Assembly: GCA_963920525.1 (NCBI GenBank)
Contig: OY986438.1
Span: 183,456,888 to 183,520,887, forward strand
Source of the DNA: Dichetophora obliterata
Lineage: Eukaryota > Arthropoda > Insecta > Diptera > Sciomyzidae
Direction: 5' to 3'
DNA length: 64,000 nucleotides
The notes under the pieces are model-generated. The model did not search any database. It was not told the DNA's origin and was given only the letters and a program-made list of their open reading frames with translations. Position numbers and translations under genes: made by a program. Positions 1 through 11,685 of the stretch are shown in pieces. Positions within the stretch are counted from its first letter, which is position 1, and each line of letters begins with the position of its first letter.

Positions 1-394
1 GCCCACTGCATACAGATAACGAAAAAGGTATGTTTCTATAGTTTATATGTGGTCTTTGAATAAAAGTGTAATGATTCTTGTCACCAAACACTAAAATTTA
101 AGAACAAATATTTATATATAATATTATATAATGTTAAATATATTACCATGAAAACTGTCTTGAATATTTAACTTTTTCTCATATGTTGGTTTGGACAAAA
201 TATATGCATAGTAGCGGCGCCAAGTTGACGCCAAAAACGCTGCGCGGTAACAAACACGCGTGCAAGACTAAGGATATAAAAGTACCCCCTGCATTAATTA
301 ACAATTTGCATTTAAAACCGATAAGCAAAGTTGTGTAGAGAATAACTCCCAAAAATATGCAATTAATAGTGTTGTGCTCATTCTCCAATAATAC
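1..394. other. Flank with no gene seen
   Basis: AT-rich sequence with one GC-richer island near 210-260. No open frame here resembles a known protein and no repeat structure was found. Confidence 0.4.
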
Positions 395-1580
395 CTGATT
401 CACAATACTGCGTTCGGTCGGTCGTGCGTTGACAGCTCGAGTAGAAACAATGAGTTATTATGGTGCAATTCGTAATTCGACCTCAACCGTTGATCGTGCT
501 TTATTCGTTAATTATCAACGAAGGGGTAAAGTACGATCAAAGTCCAACCTAACGAGTAGAGTAGAAAAATAGTCTACTCGGTCGTACGTTCGACATTCTT
601 TGGTATGGCAGAGTTGCATTTTCATTGATTTAGCTTTGGTGGGTATTTTTTAGTTTCAATGGTAAACATGAGTTAGAACTGTATTGTATTATTAGAACTG
701 TTTATACTTAATGTAATTCAATTTTATGGAAATGATGGTATGCAAGTTTTGATTAAGTGTACACTATTTACAATTGAAATATGTGTGCAAAATTATTTAT
801 AATAAATAAAAATAAAAAAATTGAGATTGTTATTTTAAATAAATTTAAAATTTAAAATTTATTAGTATTGGTATTTCACGGGATTTTTCTTATTTTATCA
901 GCACAGGTTATATTGAATTTGATTTAAACTAAGATTTAGCATTTTGCAACTTACAAAATATAATTTCAATATTTGTGCCAATTATTTATATTAAGTATAT
1001 CAATAAAAGGCAGTAAGTTCTGGTAGAAAAAACCGTAAAAAAATATTTGGCTGAAAAAAATCAATTAATCAGGTAGTTATCGAGTTATCGATTTTTAAAA
1101 TTTTGTTTCTTGCTAAAATATCTGTTCAAAAAACATCTATTTAATTGCCATTATCCAATAGTTTTAAAAAATAAGCATGTAATTTAAAAGGAAATTAATT
1201 GACCTTTTCAACGATGTGCAATATTTATAAATATAATATAAATATCACTGCAAGAATATTTTACATTATATAAGCAACTTTTCATCATATCTGAATTTTT
1301 TTGTTGAAAATAACCTTTATTTTCTACAAAATTTGCGTTATAAAGGTACTAAAAATGTATTGCAATTTAAAAGCCTAAAGTTTTACCTTTCACTTGAAGT
1401 ATAAAATTATTTACGTTTTCTGCAGATTAAAAACTTTTTAAGAACGTTGTTTAAGAACGCAACATTGTAGAGATAAAATTTTTAGGTCGTGCGTTCTGAC
1501 AGTTCATCCCGTAAAGTTATTGCAAAGCCGATCAAAGTACGATCAAAGGCCGACCGACCGAACGCTGTATTGCGAATCAG
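395..1580. mobile_element. Non-coding terminal-inverted-repeat element, ~1.19 kb
   Basis: The left end (from CTGATTCACAATACTGCG at 395) is matched in inverse orientation by the right end (to 1580), through GTTCGGTCGGTC, about 29 bp with few mismatches. Just inside the ends, both sides carry related words such as GGTCGTGCGTT and GTACGATCAAAG. There is no coding capacity, so this is a non-autonomous DNA element. I could not find a clear target duplication, so the superfamily is open. Confidence 0.65.
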
Positions 1581-2164
1581 CCTTTATTTGATTATGTATT
1601 TACGATTTCCAGATTTTCAAAAATACTGTTGAATAATTAAAAATAGGCTTTTACATAAAGATAATGACCTATTCAATTTAAAATAGACCAAAACTCTGTT
1701 TTTTTTAACAAAATAACGAATTTTCCTAAAGTTTATATGTTTATATAGTGCCCCTAATTAGTTGCATGGAGCTGTATCAGAGCTTTTATCTGCAAACTCA
1801 AAATTTAAATTTTTCTAGTTGAGCACAAAAAGAAATGTCTTTAAAAGGATCACAAATATTAAATCCAAAATTGAACTTGTACGATTTTTACAATAACCAT
1901 TGTTTTGGCATTATAACTCTGAAAAGCATATTGAAACTCTGAAGTGCTTCTGACAGTCTTGCAAGAAATGAGTACCATAATAAAACTTAAAGTAAAAAGA
2001 TAATTTAAACAATAAATTGAAAATTAATTTTGCATGGTTTTGGCGAATTACTTTTCAAGAAATGGCGGTCTGATAAAACAAAAAACTGGACACACTGTCA
2101 ACGCTTTGTTTAAGAATGCGTTAATAGTTATAATAATTATTAATAATACTAGTATAATTATAAA
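1581..2164. other. Intergenic AT-rich DNA, nothing recognised
   Basis: No coding, RNA or repeat signal seen beyond simple AT-rich composition. Confidence 0.4.
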
Positions 2165-2169
2165 TATTA

Positions 2170-2489
2170 AGGCTATTCACGGTTTATTCGTACATTTAAC
2201 AAATGGTATTTATAGCATTTGTTATTGTTGAAACTGTGAGCACCTCGCCATGTGACTGTCGTATTAAAAAATTATGCAACCCTGTGAGATATGTAATATG
2301 GCGGCCATAGACAGAGCATAAAAATACGAGGTACAAAAACACTTCTAAGGGCTACTTTAATTTACGCGTATTTGCGTATTTTCGTTTTCATGCAAAACAA
2401 CAACAAAGCAAAATGCACTTACGTAAATTGGCGTACAAATAACAAATCGCACAAATAGCAGACCAGCGTATTTAAACTGTGAATAGCCT
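2170..2489. mobile_element. MITE, 320 bp, with TATTA flanks
   Basis: Ends AGGCTATTCACGGTTTA and, inverted, AGGCTATTCACAGTTTA form a 17-bp terminal inverted repeat with one mismatch. Both sides are flanked by TATTA (2165-2169 and 2490-2494), a candidate 5-bp target duplication; a shorter TA duplication is also possible. The interior is non-coding; the 65-residue open frame that overlaps its left end is not a real gene. Confidence 0.7.
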
Positions 2490-2494
2490 TATTA

Positions 2495-4810
2495 TATATA
2501 TAACAGAATAAACAGGATTAATTGGATAAACATTTTACGTAGTGTAAAAAATCGTTACACATAAACAAACATACAAAAATATACAAAATCTTAAAGTTTC
2601 TAAAAAATCAACTTATTTTATAAACCAGTTTTTCCTTGCTTCTAAGACTTCTTAACATTGTTGTTGAATACTTTTCTATGACGAAAAAGCCGGATTAATG
2701 TAGCTTCTTACATAAGCGATGCTTAAATTTCGTTTTGATTGCCTTGAATTTGAAATGCAAATCTATTAAATTTGTCGCCATGGGCTGCAAACTTAAACGT
2801 AACTAAAATACAAACAAATTATGTAATTCAATTTTCAGTTTATTTGCATAGCAATTGATTTGTATTTATTTCCAAAAATTTTGGCTAACTGAATTTGTTC
2901 CGGCTGGCTATTTATTTTATGTTAATTAATCTTCGGCTTTTGTGTTTTCTATGGCAACGCTTGTGCTTTAAAAAAAATTTTGTTCTTGACTTATATATTT
3001 GTTTAGATGGAAATAAAATCTACTTTTGTTGAGTCAAATCTACTTTGGAATTGAGCAAGCGTAAAGAGGTGAAGACACAATTTATGTTTTTGCGACGTAT
3101 CTCAGTAGAATTGGCATTTTTATAATGTTTTAACTGAACTAAAAGTAAAAACAGTCTGTATTTCTTAATGCTTTAACGGCACATTGCAGCACAAGTTCAG
3201 CAGAAAACAGCACAGTTGTTGAATTTATAAAATAAATTAATGGCCGAGCTAACTTCACATTGTCAAAAAAAAAAACTCCAAAAAGTAAACCACTTTTCAA
3301 GTGTGGCATTTGATAGTACACATCAATAAATACGTGGCAACTAACTTTTTGCCTATCCTTTATGTATTGAAAATTCGGTTTTGCTTTTAACTGTTCAATA
3401 ATACTCCGCAAAACTCTTTGAAAATTTCACTGTTAATTAAATACTACAAGCCCTCTAACAAAATACAAAAATCTCCTTAAATATTTATTGCACATAATAA
3501 ATTTTTACAATTTTGCACTTAAAGCTAATAAAAATCGATAATGTTTACATGTTATTTTTTTAATATTTTATCTCCAACATACAATACAACCACATTTTGT
3601 TTTTTTTTGTTTGTTTTGCTCTTAGCTTTTAACCACTTACATAAACATAATAATATACTATTTACAAATTTCAATTACAATTAATGTTGTCCTTATTTAA
3701 TAGAATGTAACTCATGTACTTCATTCCAAAAGTGTTGTGTTATCAGACGTCTTCGTGTTGAAACACCTGTACCGGCACTGTTGCGACAAAATTCTGAAAC
3801 TAAAAATAGGCAGAAAATCCATTAGTTAACTGTATTAATTATGTTTAGCAAACATAACTTCGACCGGTGAAATCATTGATGTGATAATAATGCATAATTA
3901 AGTGTTAAAGTATGTGTAAGCTTTTGCTTCTATTGTTGTACCCTACATTGAGTATTTGACTTGTGCGCAGCTAAAAATTCGTAAACTGTGGGCAAGATAA
4001 AATGCTTGAAATTATTAGAAACTTGAAATATGTATAGTAAATGACTGGTTTAGAGATAAGGAGTTTAAAAGAGCCTTTGTAACATTAATATTCTAACTTT
4101 ACGCTGGTGTTCTTTGCTACACTTCTCAAAACAACCTCTTTTAGTGGGCAAGGCTCGCCTGATCGAAAAAATTTTAAGTGCCGGTGTCTAAAATAAAACT
4201 AAGGTCAAGAAATATTTTTATTACACTGTACCCCGTTAGCAGGAAAGTTTTTAAGTCCTGGTTGAAAAAATTACATAGGGACCCCCAAAAAGTATACAAG
4301 ATCTTATTTTTTTAATGGTTCTCCAGATATTGCGAAAAATGTGTTTCAGTTGTATGGGAGATACTTGTCCAATCATGCTTTAATTTGGCACGTATTCTCC
4401 AAATGACGTATTTGATGATTGCCTAAGTTTTTGTTTTTGTAGTATTACTGGTTCTCTATATATGCGAAAAATGTGATGCATTTGCATGGAAGGTGAGATA
4501 GAGAATACATAATTTTTCTTTTTTTTGGATTATTTCTTAATTTGTATAAATATACAATATTTTTTTAAAATTTTCTACGTGGTCCAGAACGTTTTTATTT
4601 AAATTTTTTAAAAAAATTTATTAATTTTAAAGAAAATTTTTTTTTTTCAAAAAGTAAAGTACTTGACCTAAAAATCAAGAAATTTTAACAAGCCTTACTT
4701 AGCAAAATTAATTTTACTGAAACAGTGGCCTAAAACTAAATTTTTTGTAACTCATTGAAAAAAAAACTTAAAAAAAAATTGCAATATAATTTGTTTTCAT
4801 ATACACTATA
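2495..4810. other. Long AT-rich stretch, no gene recognised
   Basis: About 2.3 kb with no recognisable protein or RNA gene. Two diverged direct copies of a segment containing GCGAAAAATGTG followed by a TGCATGGAAG/TGTATGGGAG-like word lie near 4330-4365 and 4462-4500. These look like old repeat debris. The 90-residue minus-strand frame at 3139-3411 has no family resemblance I can see. Confidence 0.4.
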
Positions 4811-4812
4811 TA

Positions 4813-5614
4813 CAGTGATGTGCAAAGAAATAGGGACACCTGTGTTTTTATATTTAAGGCTGCATGAATGACATACAAGGTGCCACAGGTATAGCATTTA
4901 TTCCCTCGGCTGGTGATTCTTCTTGATAAGGCGAGTATACAACTTTATGGAGTTTCCTCCCACGTTGTAAAACTTTCAAGACACAGGGAACCCCCTGTTT
5001 TACGGTTTTGGTACGTGTTGTATTATTGATCTAGAATCTAAACTACTCACCATAAAATAAAAATTAATATTTTGTATTTTAGAAAAAATGTCAACTTTTC
5101 CATCAATATATCAACCACTTTCGTGTCATGTGCTGCAGCGGAGCTAAAATTTTGAGATTATCAAACGAAATATCAACAAATATTGAATCTTTTGTTTTAG
5201 TGGAGCTGAATTCGTCAAAATTTAAAATCTCTGTTTTTCATGTCAAAATACACTAAGTCAACAGTTTTTTCTAAATTCTAACTTTGAATGATAACAGCTC
5301 CGCTAACAGAAAAGATACAAAATTTGTTGATATTTCGCTGGATAATCTCTAAATTTTAGCTCCTTTGCAGCGCATGACACGAAAGTGGCTGATCCATTGA
5401 TGAAAAAGTTGATATTTTTTCTAAAATACAAAATATTATTTTTTATTTTATGGTGAGTAGTTGAAATTCTAGATCAATAATAAATACTAAACACGTACCA
5501 AAACCGTAAAACACCCTGTATCTTGAAAGTTTTACCATGTGGGAGGAAACTCCATAAAGTGTTATACTCGCCTTATCAAGAAGAATCACCAGCTGAGGGA
5601 ATTAATGCTATAAC
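4813..5614. mobile_element. Tc1-type foldback element, copy A, right end missing
   Basis: It starts after TA with CAGTGATGTGCAAAGAAA and is a near-perfect long palindrome: words in the left arm (CTTGATAAGGCGAGTATA, TTTGGTACGTGTT, CTACTCACCATAAAATAAAA) recur inverted in the right arm. It matches the complete copy at 27539-28411. The right arm stops at about 5614, where an unrelated hairpin repeat begins, so the right terminal repeat is lost. The CAGT start and TA flank fit Tc1/mariner; there is no transposase. Confidence 0.8.
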
Positions 5615-5981
5615 TTGACCCATTTAAAGTGCCCCAATCGAGTCCAAATGCATGACCGACCCCTACTGACTTTGGAGGGCCGATCCACACATGCCAGTGG
5701 CGACCCCATTTCGCTGATTTTTTCATGTAAAGTACCAAAAATGGTGATTGTTTGAAATGTTTGTATGGGGAACCCCCCAGGGGGTGTGCCACTGGCATGG
5801 GTGGATTAGCCCTCCAAAGTTAGTGGGGGTCGGTCATACATTTGGACTCGATTGGGGCACTCTGAATGGGTCAAACACCCAACTTTTGACTTTTGTCCCG
5901 TAAAGTCAAATTTTGAAAAATCCTTTTTTGACCCATTTAGAGTGCTCCAATCGAGGTCAAATGTATGACCGACCCCCACTA
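5615..5981. repeat. 260-bp hairpin plus a third partial arm
   Basis: 5615-5874 is an inverted repeat: TTGACCCATTTAAAGTGCCC at the left returns inverted at the right, with arms of roughly 85 bp reaching the word TGCCAGTGGC. A third, direct copy of the outer arm lies at 5928-5981. The two ~70-residue frames read across it come from the palindrome and are not genes. It abuts the broken end of the upstream foldback, so it may have caused that truncation. Confidence 0.75.
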
Positions 5982-5989
5982 AGTCTAAT

Positions 5990-6860
5990 AAAAGCTTGGG
6001 CCATGAAATTTTGTACAAATGAGTTTTAGCCTAAATTAAGTGACAGCACTAATTAGAATTCTAGTTCAACTGCATCTCCTACTTCCCATACAAACCATAT
6101 TTTTTTTAATTAAAAAAACTCGCACAAAATTGTTTTAAAATATGACATCTATTTTAGTTTTCTTTAAATTTAAGAGTATCTACAAATTATCTTGTAAATT
6201 AGTGCATTTTAGGGGAAAATTTGATTTTTAAGACTTTTTTCAAATTAAGTGGTTTTTCTTAATAGCAGCTAGATGCTTGGTTTCTACAAAAAAGAAGGTA
6301 GAAGTACGATATTTTATGATAGTTTAGCCTTCGGCTTTAATAATGCTTAATTAGCTAGATATTTTCTACTATATTTTACTTAAATTTTTATTCCTTAACA
6401 AATATACAGTCATATTTCAACGATTTTTTTATTTTTATTTATTTTTTTTTACACATTTTTATTTTTACATTAAATTTAATGGCGATTAAAACATAAAAAA
6501 GTAGTCCAAAAAACAAAACCTTGATATATACTTTGTGCTCGAAGTTATTATTGTTTAAACTTGGTTCTTTGTTATGGGTTTTATTGAGCTTAGTTTTGTT
6601 AACAAAGTTTCAACTTTGACGAATTTTGTAAAAATACAATACATCTAGTTTTTAATGCCACATTCATAACACATGTTTTATAATCTGACGAATAAAAATA
6701 TATTTTTATAAAATTTAACAAAAAAAAAAAAAAAAAACCCAAATGTCATTTTAAAATTAAAATAAAAAAATTATTTGAAAAAACATGATCTTTATGAAAA
6801 AGTATTTTTTCTTAAATTTCTTTAGAATTTTGTTTTAATTAAAAAAAAAAAAAAAATTAT
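5990..6860. other. AT-rich DNA with poly(A) runs
   Basis: No gene seen. It contains an adenine run near 6720-6738 and another near 6841-6855, plus general low-complexity A/T sequence. The second run sits next to the 3' side of the decayed Tc1 gene. Confidence 0.4.
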
Positions 6861-6870
6861 AAAATTGTCT

Positions 6871-7400
6871 TTAATAGAGTGTAGGATCTCCGTTTGCTTT
6901 GATGACGATGACGCTTTCCACTAAAGAGGGAAAGCAAGATGTACCATGTACATTTTCCTTTAATTTTTTTAATATTATTGGTATTCGCTGGCTCACTTTT
7001 TGTTTTAAAATAGTCCAAACATTCCTAATGGGATTGAGATCAGGGCTGTTTCCCGGCCATGGACTTGACTCAATTTCCAATTGGTCTTTATATTCCCTTA
7101 CCTAGGCAAAAATTATTGGTTTATTATTAATTTATTAGAAAAATAACATAAAGTGAGTGGCATACTTGTCGATTTCGAACGATAAAAAGATGCAGAATCG
7201 TCTTGAAATATAACTTTTCCAATTTGCTCGCTTGGTTGTTCCATGCTAGGTAAAACTACTTTCTGTACGACATTTATATAAGCGGCGGGATTAGCATAAC
7301 CGGAAGAAGAATCTCTCAGACTCCGCAGCTTGTTATTGCACCCCAGACAATCACATATGCTTCACTGTGCATGCAAAAATATTGTAGGAATACATTTACG
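6871..7400 (-). pseudogene. Decayed Tc1-type transposase, C-terminal half
   Basis: Translated on the minus strand this keeps three landmarks of IS630-Tc1-mariner transposases in the right order: VWGAITSCG near 7345, VIFQDDSASFYRS with the second catalytic aspartate near 7190-7225, and WPGNSPDLNPIRNVW near 7020-7060, ending KANGDPTLY at a stop. In the last motif the catalytic glutamate position is arginine. The N-terminal DNA-binding half is not recognisable, and the frame is interrupted between the second and third motifs by 64 bp that begin GT and end AG in the coding direction. The protein would have cut and pasted its own element; this copy cannot. Confidence 0.8.
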
Positions 7401-8294
7401 AATGATCCTAATACCAGTTACGGGGTTAGAACCACGGTTCTTTAGCTTATGGGCCACGTACTCTTCCAGTAGGTTACGACTACCTTGCAATCACACATTT
7501 TCTTATATTCGATAATTGTTCGACAAACCAGTCTGAATCATTTCAGTTGTACATTTTTAAACCCAACTAAAACTTCGTACCTTCTACGAATAATGAGTAC
7601 GGTTAACCTACGAACGAATTTTTTAGTAACTACTACGAATGTAATGAAAGAAATTACAAAGTTATTCCTACGAGAAATTGACGAATGTTAAGGAATGCTA
7701 ACCCTTATTAGTCGAAGATCATTCCTCGTAGCAACAGATAGCAAGGGGCATTTAATTCAATAACAGAAACAAACTTTGACGATAGAAAAATGTATGTTTT
7801 AAAGTCATTGTAAACAAGTAAATAAATTCAACACAAAGTAAATAACACAAAGAATACAAAGTAAATAAATTCAATGAAAGAATTAATGTTTTCCAAAAAG
7901 TCGGCTTGTTTTTCAATCATAAAGATGTTACAATTTAGATTTTTTTTTAATTTTTCCTAAACTTAATAAAATGAAAACACTCCTGCAGCATTTAAATTTA
8001 AGAAAGTTGCAGCGATCTATGCGAGAGCAAAGCTTCTGATTCAAAACTAAAAGAAAAAAATTAGGAAATTTAATAAAGTAGGCCAATTTTGGATCAAGGA
8101 TTAATTTTGGAAAGAATCTTATATCATATTAAACAAACGATTTTACTATAGAATTTGTTCTAGTCAAAAGCTTTTTATGACATAAGAAACTCTATTTGAA
8201 ACAACCATATTATACTTCTTAAAATTCATGTTATTAAGCGGCGTCCACCCAGTTTGAGAATTTTCTGGACTTTTTTTCGCGTCACGTGCTTATA
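7401..8294. other. No gene recognised
   Basis: Sequence between the Tc1 relic and the TTAA element. Part of it may be further decayed transposon. Short frames here (for example 7485-7691) show no family resemblance. Confidence 0.4.
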
Positions 8295-8503
8295 TTAAGG
8301 CCCTATTCTCCTTCAGCTTGCTGTTTTTGGACCCTTTTTGAAAAAATTCTCATTTGAAAACGCAAAAAGATATTTGAATTTTGTTTTTTTTATTGAATTA
8401 GTAATGAATGAAAGAAAATAAAAAAATTTTTTTCGCCGCGATATAGGGGCTGTCCATAGATGATGGCACCGTCAAAGTTGGCCCTCAAAAAAAAAGGCAT
8501 GGT

Positions 8504-8808
8504 GCTGGCGGCCACGATTCCGGCCCTCAGGAGCGTCTGAAAAATATAGGGTTATGATCAGCATAGATGTAATTCTGGCCCGTAGTAAAATAAAAATTTT
8601 GCGATTTTTTTTGACAAAATGGCGGCCACTTGAAATTGACAAATCGAATTTGGACCCATTTTTTTGTAGTTTAGTGTAAAAAAAAAATAGTAAAAAAATC
8701 GCAAAATTTTTATTTTATTACGGGCCAGAATGGTGACAATTCTACGTCGATTACACTTTGTTCCATCCAAATCGGTTTAGTAGAACTGGCGGAATCGTGG
8801 CCGCCAGC
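8504..8808. repeat. 305-bp inverted repeat inside the TTAA transposon
   Basis: GCTGGCGGCCACGATTCCG at 8504 returns inverted at 8789-8808, and a second pair of arms (ATTCTGGCCCGTA.. near 8570 and its inverse ending near 8732) lies inside. It sits downstream of the transposase stop. It is either a nested foldback element or a structured sub-terminal region. Confidence 0.7.
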
Positions 8809-9000
8809 TCGAAAAACGTGGTTTCGAGATAAACGCGTTCAAAGTTTGAAGTTTATTTTTCGAAAAAAAAATTATTTTATCAAAATCGGTTCAGTAGAAC
8901 CGGAGAAAAGTGGCTTGATAGTTGGAAAGACGCGATTTGGACAAAACAAAACTCACTCTTTTATGAAAGAAAAAAACTGTTTTTGGAATACTTACCCAAA

Positions 9001-10801
9001 TTATTCAGCGATGCCAGGTCCATATAAACCACCTTCTTCTTCTTCAAAAAAGCTTTGATCTTTGGCTCTTTGAGCTCTGCGAGCAATTCTGCCCTCCTTT
9101 GATGCATCCACAGCGTAAGCTTCCGAGCGGTTGAGGCGAAGTTCATCACGTGATAACGCAAAATTGTAGGCTTGGTTTCCAATGGCGATTCCCATCAACC
9201 TCATAATTTTGAGTATTGGCTGAAAACCATCGTTGAAAATGACGGTTGCCATGTAATTTGCGATCTCCACTGTCCGCGCTCCAGCGTGCATATGTTTTGG
9301 TGCAAAGGTCCAGGCGATACTGTTGAAACCTTCATTGCTGTTTTGAGTCTCAGACCCGAGGCATCTACTCAACAACTCGTCCGATGACAGCGCTTCGTAG
9401 ACGGGTTTTATCGCTTCGGCGACCTTTGGGTTGAGCGGATCGTAATTATGTTTAAAGTCATCCACGTTACCCTGCGCCACGGCCTTTTGATACGTGCACC
9501 AGCTTGACTCACCGGTCGGGCAATTTTGGTGTTGGGGATTTTCGTCGGTAGATACTTTGTGAAAATACGTAGCCCAAACCGCCTTCTTCATCTCTTCTAG
9601 GGATTTCGGATGACGGCGAATCGCCAAACCGTAGTAGGTCGTCAGTTCACTTATAAGCTTATCTGTCAGCTTTCCAGCGCCCTTGCCACCTATAGCTTTG
9701 TTCTCCTTTTTGACTTTGCGCAGCCTGGACCCCATTCTTTTTTGAACGTGGCCAACGCATTCTTTTTTTACCACAGTGGGGTCGCCATCGTAGGGGTCTT
9801 CGGTGAGAATTGCTTTGAAAGTTTTAGAATCGCCGTCGCCGATATATTTTTCATACTTGACGCCGTGTTTTTCCATTGATCTTGCAAACATCTCCTTAAC
9901 CGCATCGACTTCCATTTTTCCTGCGCTGCCTTCATGATTTTTACGGCATTCCTCTTCGTGCAACTCCTTCCAAGCTTCGAAACCCTCTGGATGGATATAT
10001 TGCTGGGATTCCCAATATTTGCAGCTATTGCAAATAGCAGACTTGACCACAGAGTCAACAACTTTTTTGGTATACTTGCCGATCAATGTCGTTATACCAT
10101 AGAAAGATGCGAAGCCGCGTTTTTTCCACGTGCCATCGCCCGACACAGTCAATAGCGTTGGATCGCACCCTTCATTTTCTTCCATGGTGGCTTCTTTTTC
10201 TTCACGAACGGCCTTGGAAATAACGAAATTATAAACGGCCTCTGCAGCTGAATGCAAATTTTGAAGGCTGCTGTAGAACAAATTGTTGCTCAGACCTACT
10301 CCTATGTCCATAATGCCACAAAACATATCTATGCCTTTGGGACCAATGCCCAAAAGTCTCATGGCAACAACCAAGCGGCGATTTATTTCATACGATTTGC
10401 CGGCAAAACGTGATAATAAGTCTGATTGGGCAAGAAACGTGATAATAAGACGGAATAAGTCTGGTTGGGCAAGCGCAGTTCACAGCGATTTTGAATGCAA
10501 CTCCATTCGGCGATGCTTTTTTGAATTCCAATTTTTCGTTGCATGTGGCACAAATGACGAAAGTAGCAAGTGTTGTGAATACTGAATAGAAGTCCAAGAT
10601 GCAATTCTCCATATTGTTTTCGATGACAATATCCTCCGTGGGATTATTTTTGAATTTTTTGGCTGAAGTACTCGCAAACTCAGTGTCCTCTACTCTATCA
10701 AATTTATTTCCACGAAATTTGCGTTTTTTAATTCGACCGGCGCGAACATAGTTCACTTTGTTTACGGGTTTTTGACGTGTTTTATTACTTTTTTTATCCA
10801 T
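9001..10801 (-). pseudogene. Mutator-like transposase (Kolobok-like), one frameshift
   Basis: Cut-and-paste DDE transposase of the family databases label 'Mutator-like transposase domain'. I place the start at 10801 (MDKKSNKTRQ), followed by a basic segment (KKRKFRGNKF) and a cysteine pair (ICATC) typical of its N-terminal region. The frame then shifts near 10400-10440 and continues to the stop at 9001 as a 457-residue block. Likely catalytic residues in that block are D80 (SGDGTWKKRG), D180 or D182 (YIGDGDSK) and E348 (NSNEGFNS). Other conserved features are a CNSC zinc pair at 115-118, ECVGHVQKRMG at 205-215 and the C-terminal LYGPGI. The two blocks together cover the full family length. 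The shift coincides with a short tandem duplication, so the damage may be recent. Family is confident; activity is unlikely without repair, and spliced rescue cannot be excluded. Confidence 0.88.
10406..10473. repeat. Imperfect tandem duplication at the transposase frameshift
   Basis: AAACGTGATAATAAG occurs at 10406 and 10435 (29 bp apart), and AATAAGTCTGRTTGGGCAAG at 10415 and 10454 (39 bp apart). The 29- and 39-bp offsets indicate a duplication followed by a 10-bp change. The 29-bp step is not a multiple of three and lies exactly where the transposase changes frame. Confidence 0.8.
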
Positions 10802-11193
10802 TTTACCGCACAAAAATAAATTTTTTTCAAAACTGTACTTTTCCGCAAACCGTAAGCGCAAGCGTGCGTCCGCTATTCAACTCAATCGAAACTAAACTAA
10901 ATGCGGCTTTGATTTCATATTCATTCATATGTTTCTGCAAATGTGTATTCAAACCTGTTTTTGCCTGTCCATTAACTATTCAACGGAATTCGGTGGTTAA
11001 TTGATGCCGTTGCGTTCAAAAACTAAGCAACATAAAAACTACTCATTTTAGCGAAGACATGACCCCACAAAAATGGCCATATCTTCTAAAGTATTTCGAA
11101 TTTCAAAAAACCCTTTTAGGGTTATATTCTTAAATGTCCAAGCTATTTAAATTTTAGGCTAAAATTTTTTGCTGAAAGAGAATAGGGCCTTAA

Positions 11194-11685
11194 ACAAGGA
11201 TTCAGATTCAAGCCTTGCAGGGAGGTTATGGAATATGTTGATAAAATATATGACACCCAAAATAAATCTAATATACATGTACCTCTTTATTTATTTATGC
11301 ATACGTTTTGAATTAAAATGTTTTTTTTTTAAAATCATTCAGATAACAGGTCCGTTTCCCTACTCGATTGTAGGAATTTGCAAGCTGCTAGAACTGATTC
11401 ATGTTGGGAAAAAAAAATAAGTAGATTGGTGTCAATGCGGTGTGAGATCCGCTGAAAAATATCTCCCTTAGCGTGCGGGGAACATATCAAGAATAGTTAC
11501 AACTCAAATTTTTAATTTTTGCGAATGATATGGTTTTTGACCGCCTTAATCTAAATTTGAAAAATTTTATTCCGCTCGAAATTGGTTTAGGAGTTAGAAA
11601 GGCTTTCAAAGTTAAAAAATGGCCTAAAAATGTAACTTTTTTTCAGTTTTCCAACAAAAAAAAAAAAAAATTAAATTAAATTAAA
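11194..11685. other. No gene; short transposon-end fragment
   Basis: Near 11349-11370 the words AGGTCCGTTTCCCTACTCG resemble the left end of the inverted-repeat element at 47386, so a fragment of that family may lie here. An adenine run occurs at 11657-11670. Nothing else recognised. Confidence 0.4.

Larger units (their letters stand above)
8295..11193 (-). mobile_element. TTAA-bounded transposon with Mutator-like/Kolobok-like transposase
   Basis: The ends TTAAGGCCCTATTCTCCTTCAGC (8295) and, inverted, the same 23 bp with one mismatch (to 11193) enclose 2.9 kb containing a single large transposase gene on the minus strand. The outermost TTAA is its own reverse complement, so it could be a target duplication or part of the inverted repeat. 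TTAA duplications are known for piggyBac and Kolobok elements; the ends do not begin CCC as piggyBac ends do, and TTAA followed by GG resembles the Xenopus T2/Kolobok group. The superfamily name is inference. The 3' non-coding part carries a nested hairpin. Confidence 0.8.

Noticed and set aside
7102..7165. 64-bp GT-AG intron in the Tc1 relic
   Set aside because: Size and ends fit a fly intron, but splicing it does not bring the two conserved blocks into the same frame.
10283..10585. 100-residue plus-strand frame opposite the transposase
   Set aside because: Shadow frame of the minus-strand transposase gene; no motif of its own.
8295..11193. piggyBac assignment based on TTAA
   Set aside because: The ends do not begin with CCC after TTAA and the protein lacks the piggyBac pattern; it matches the Mutator-like family.
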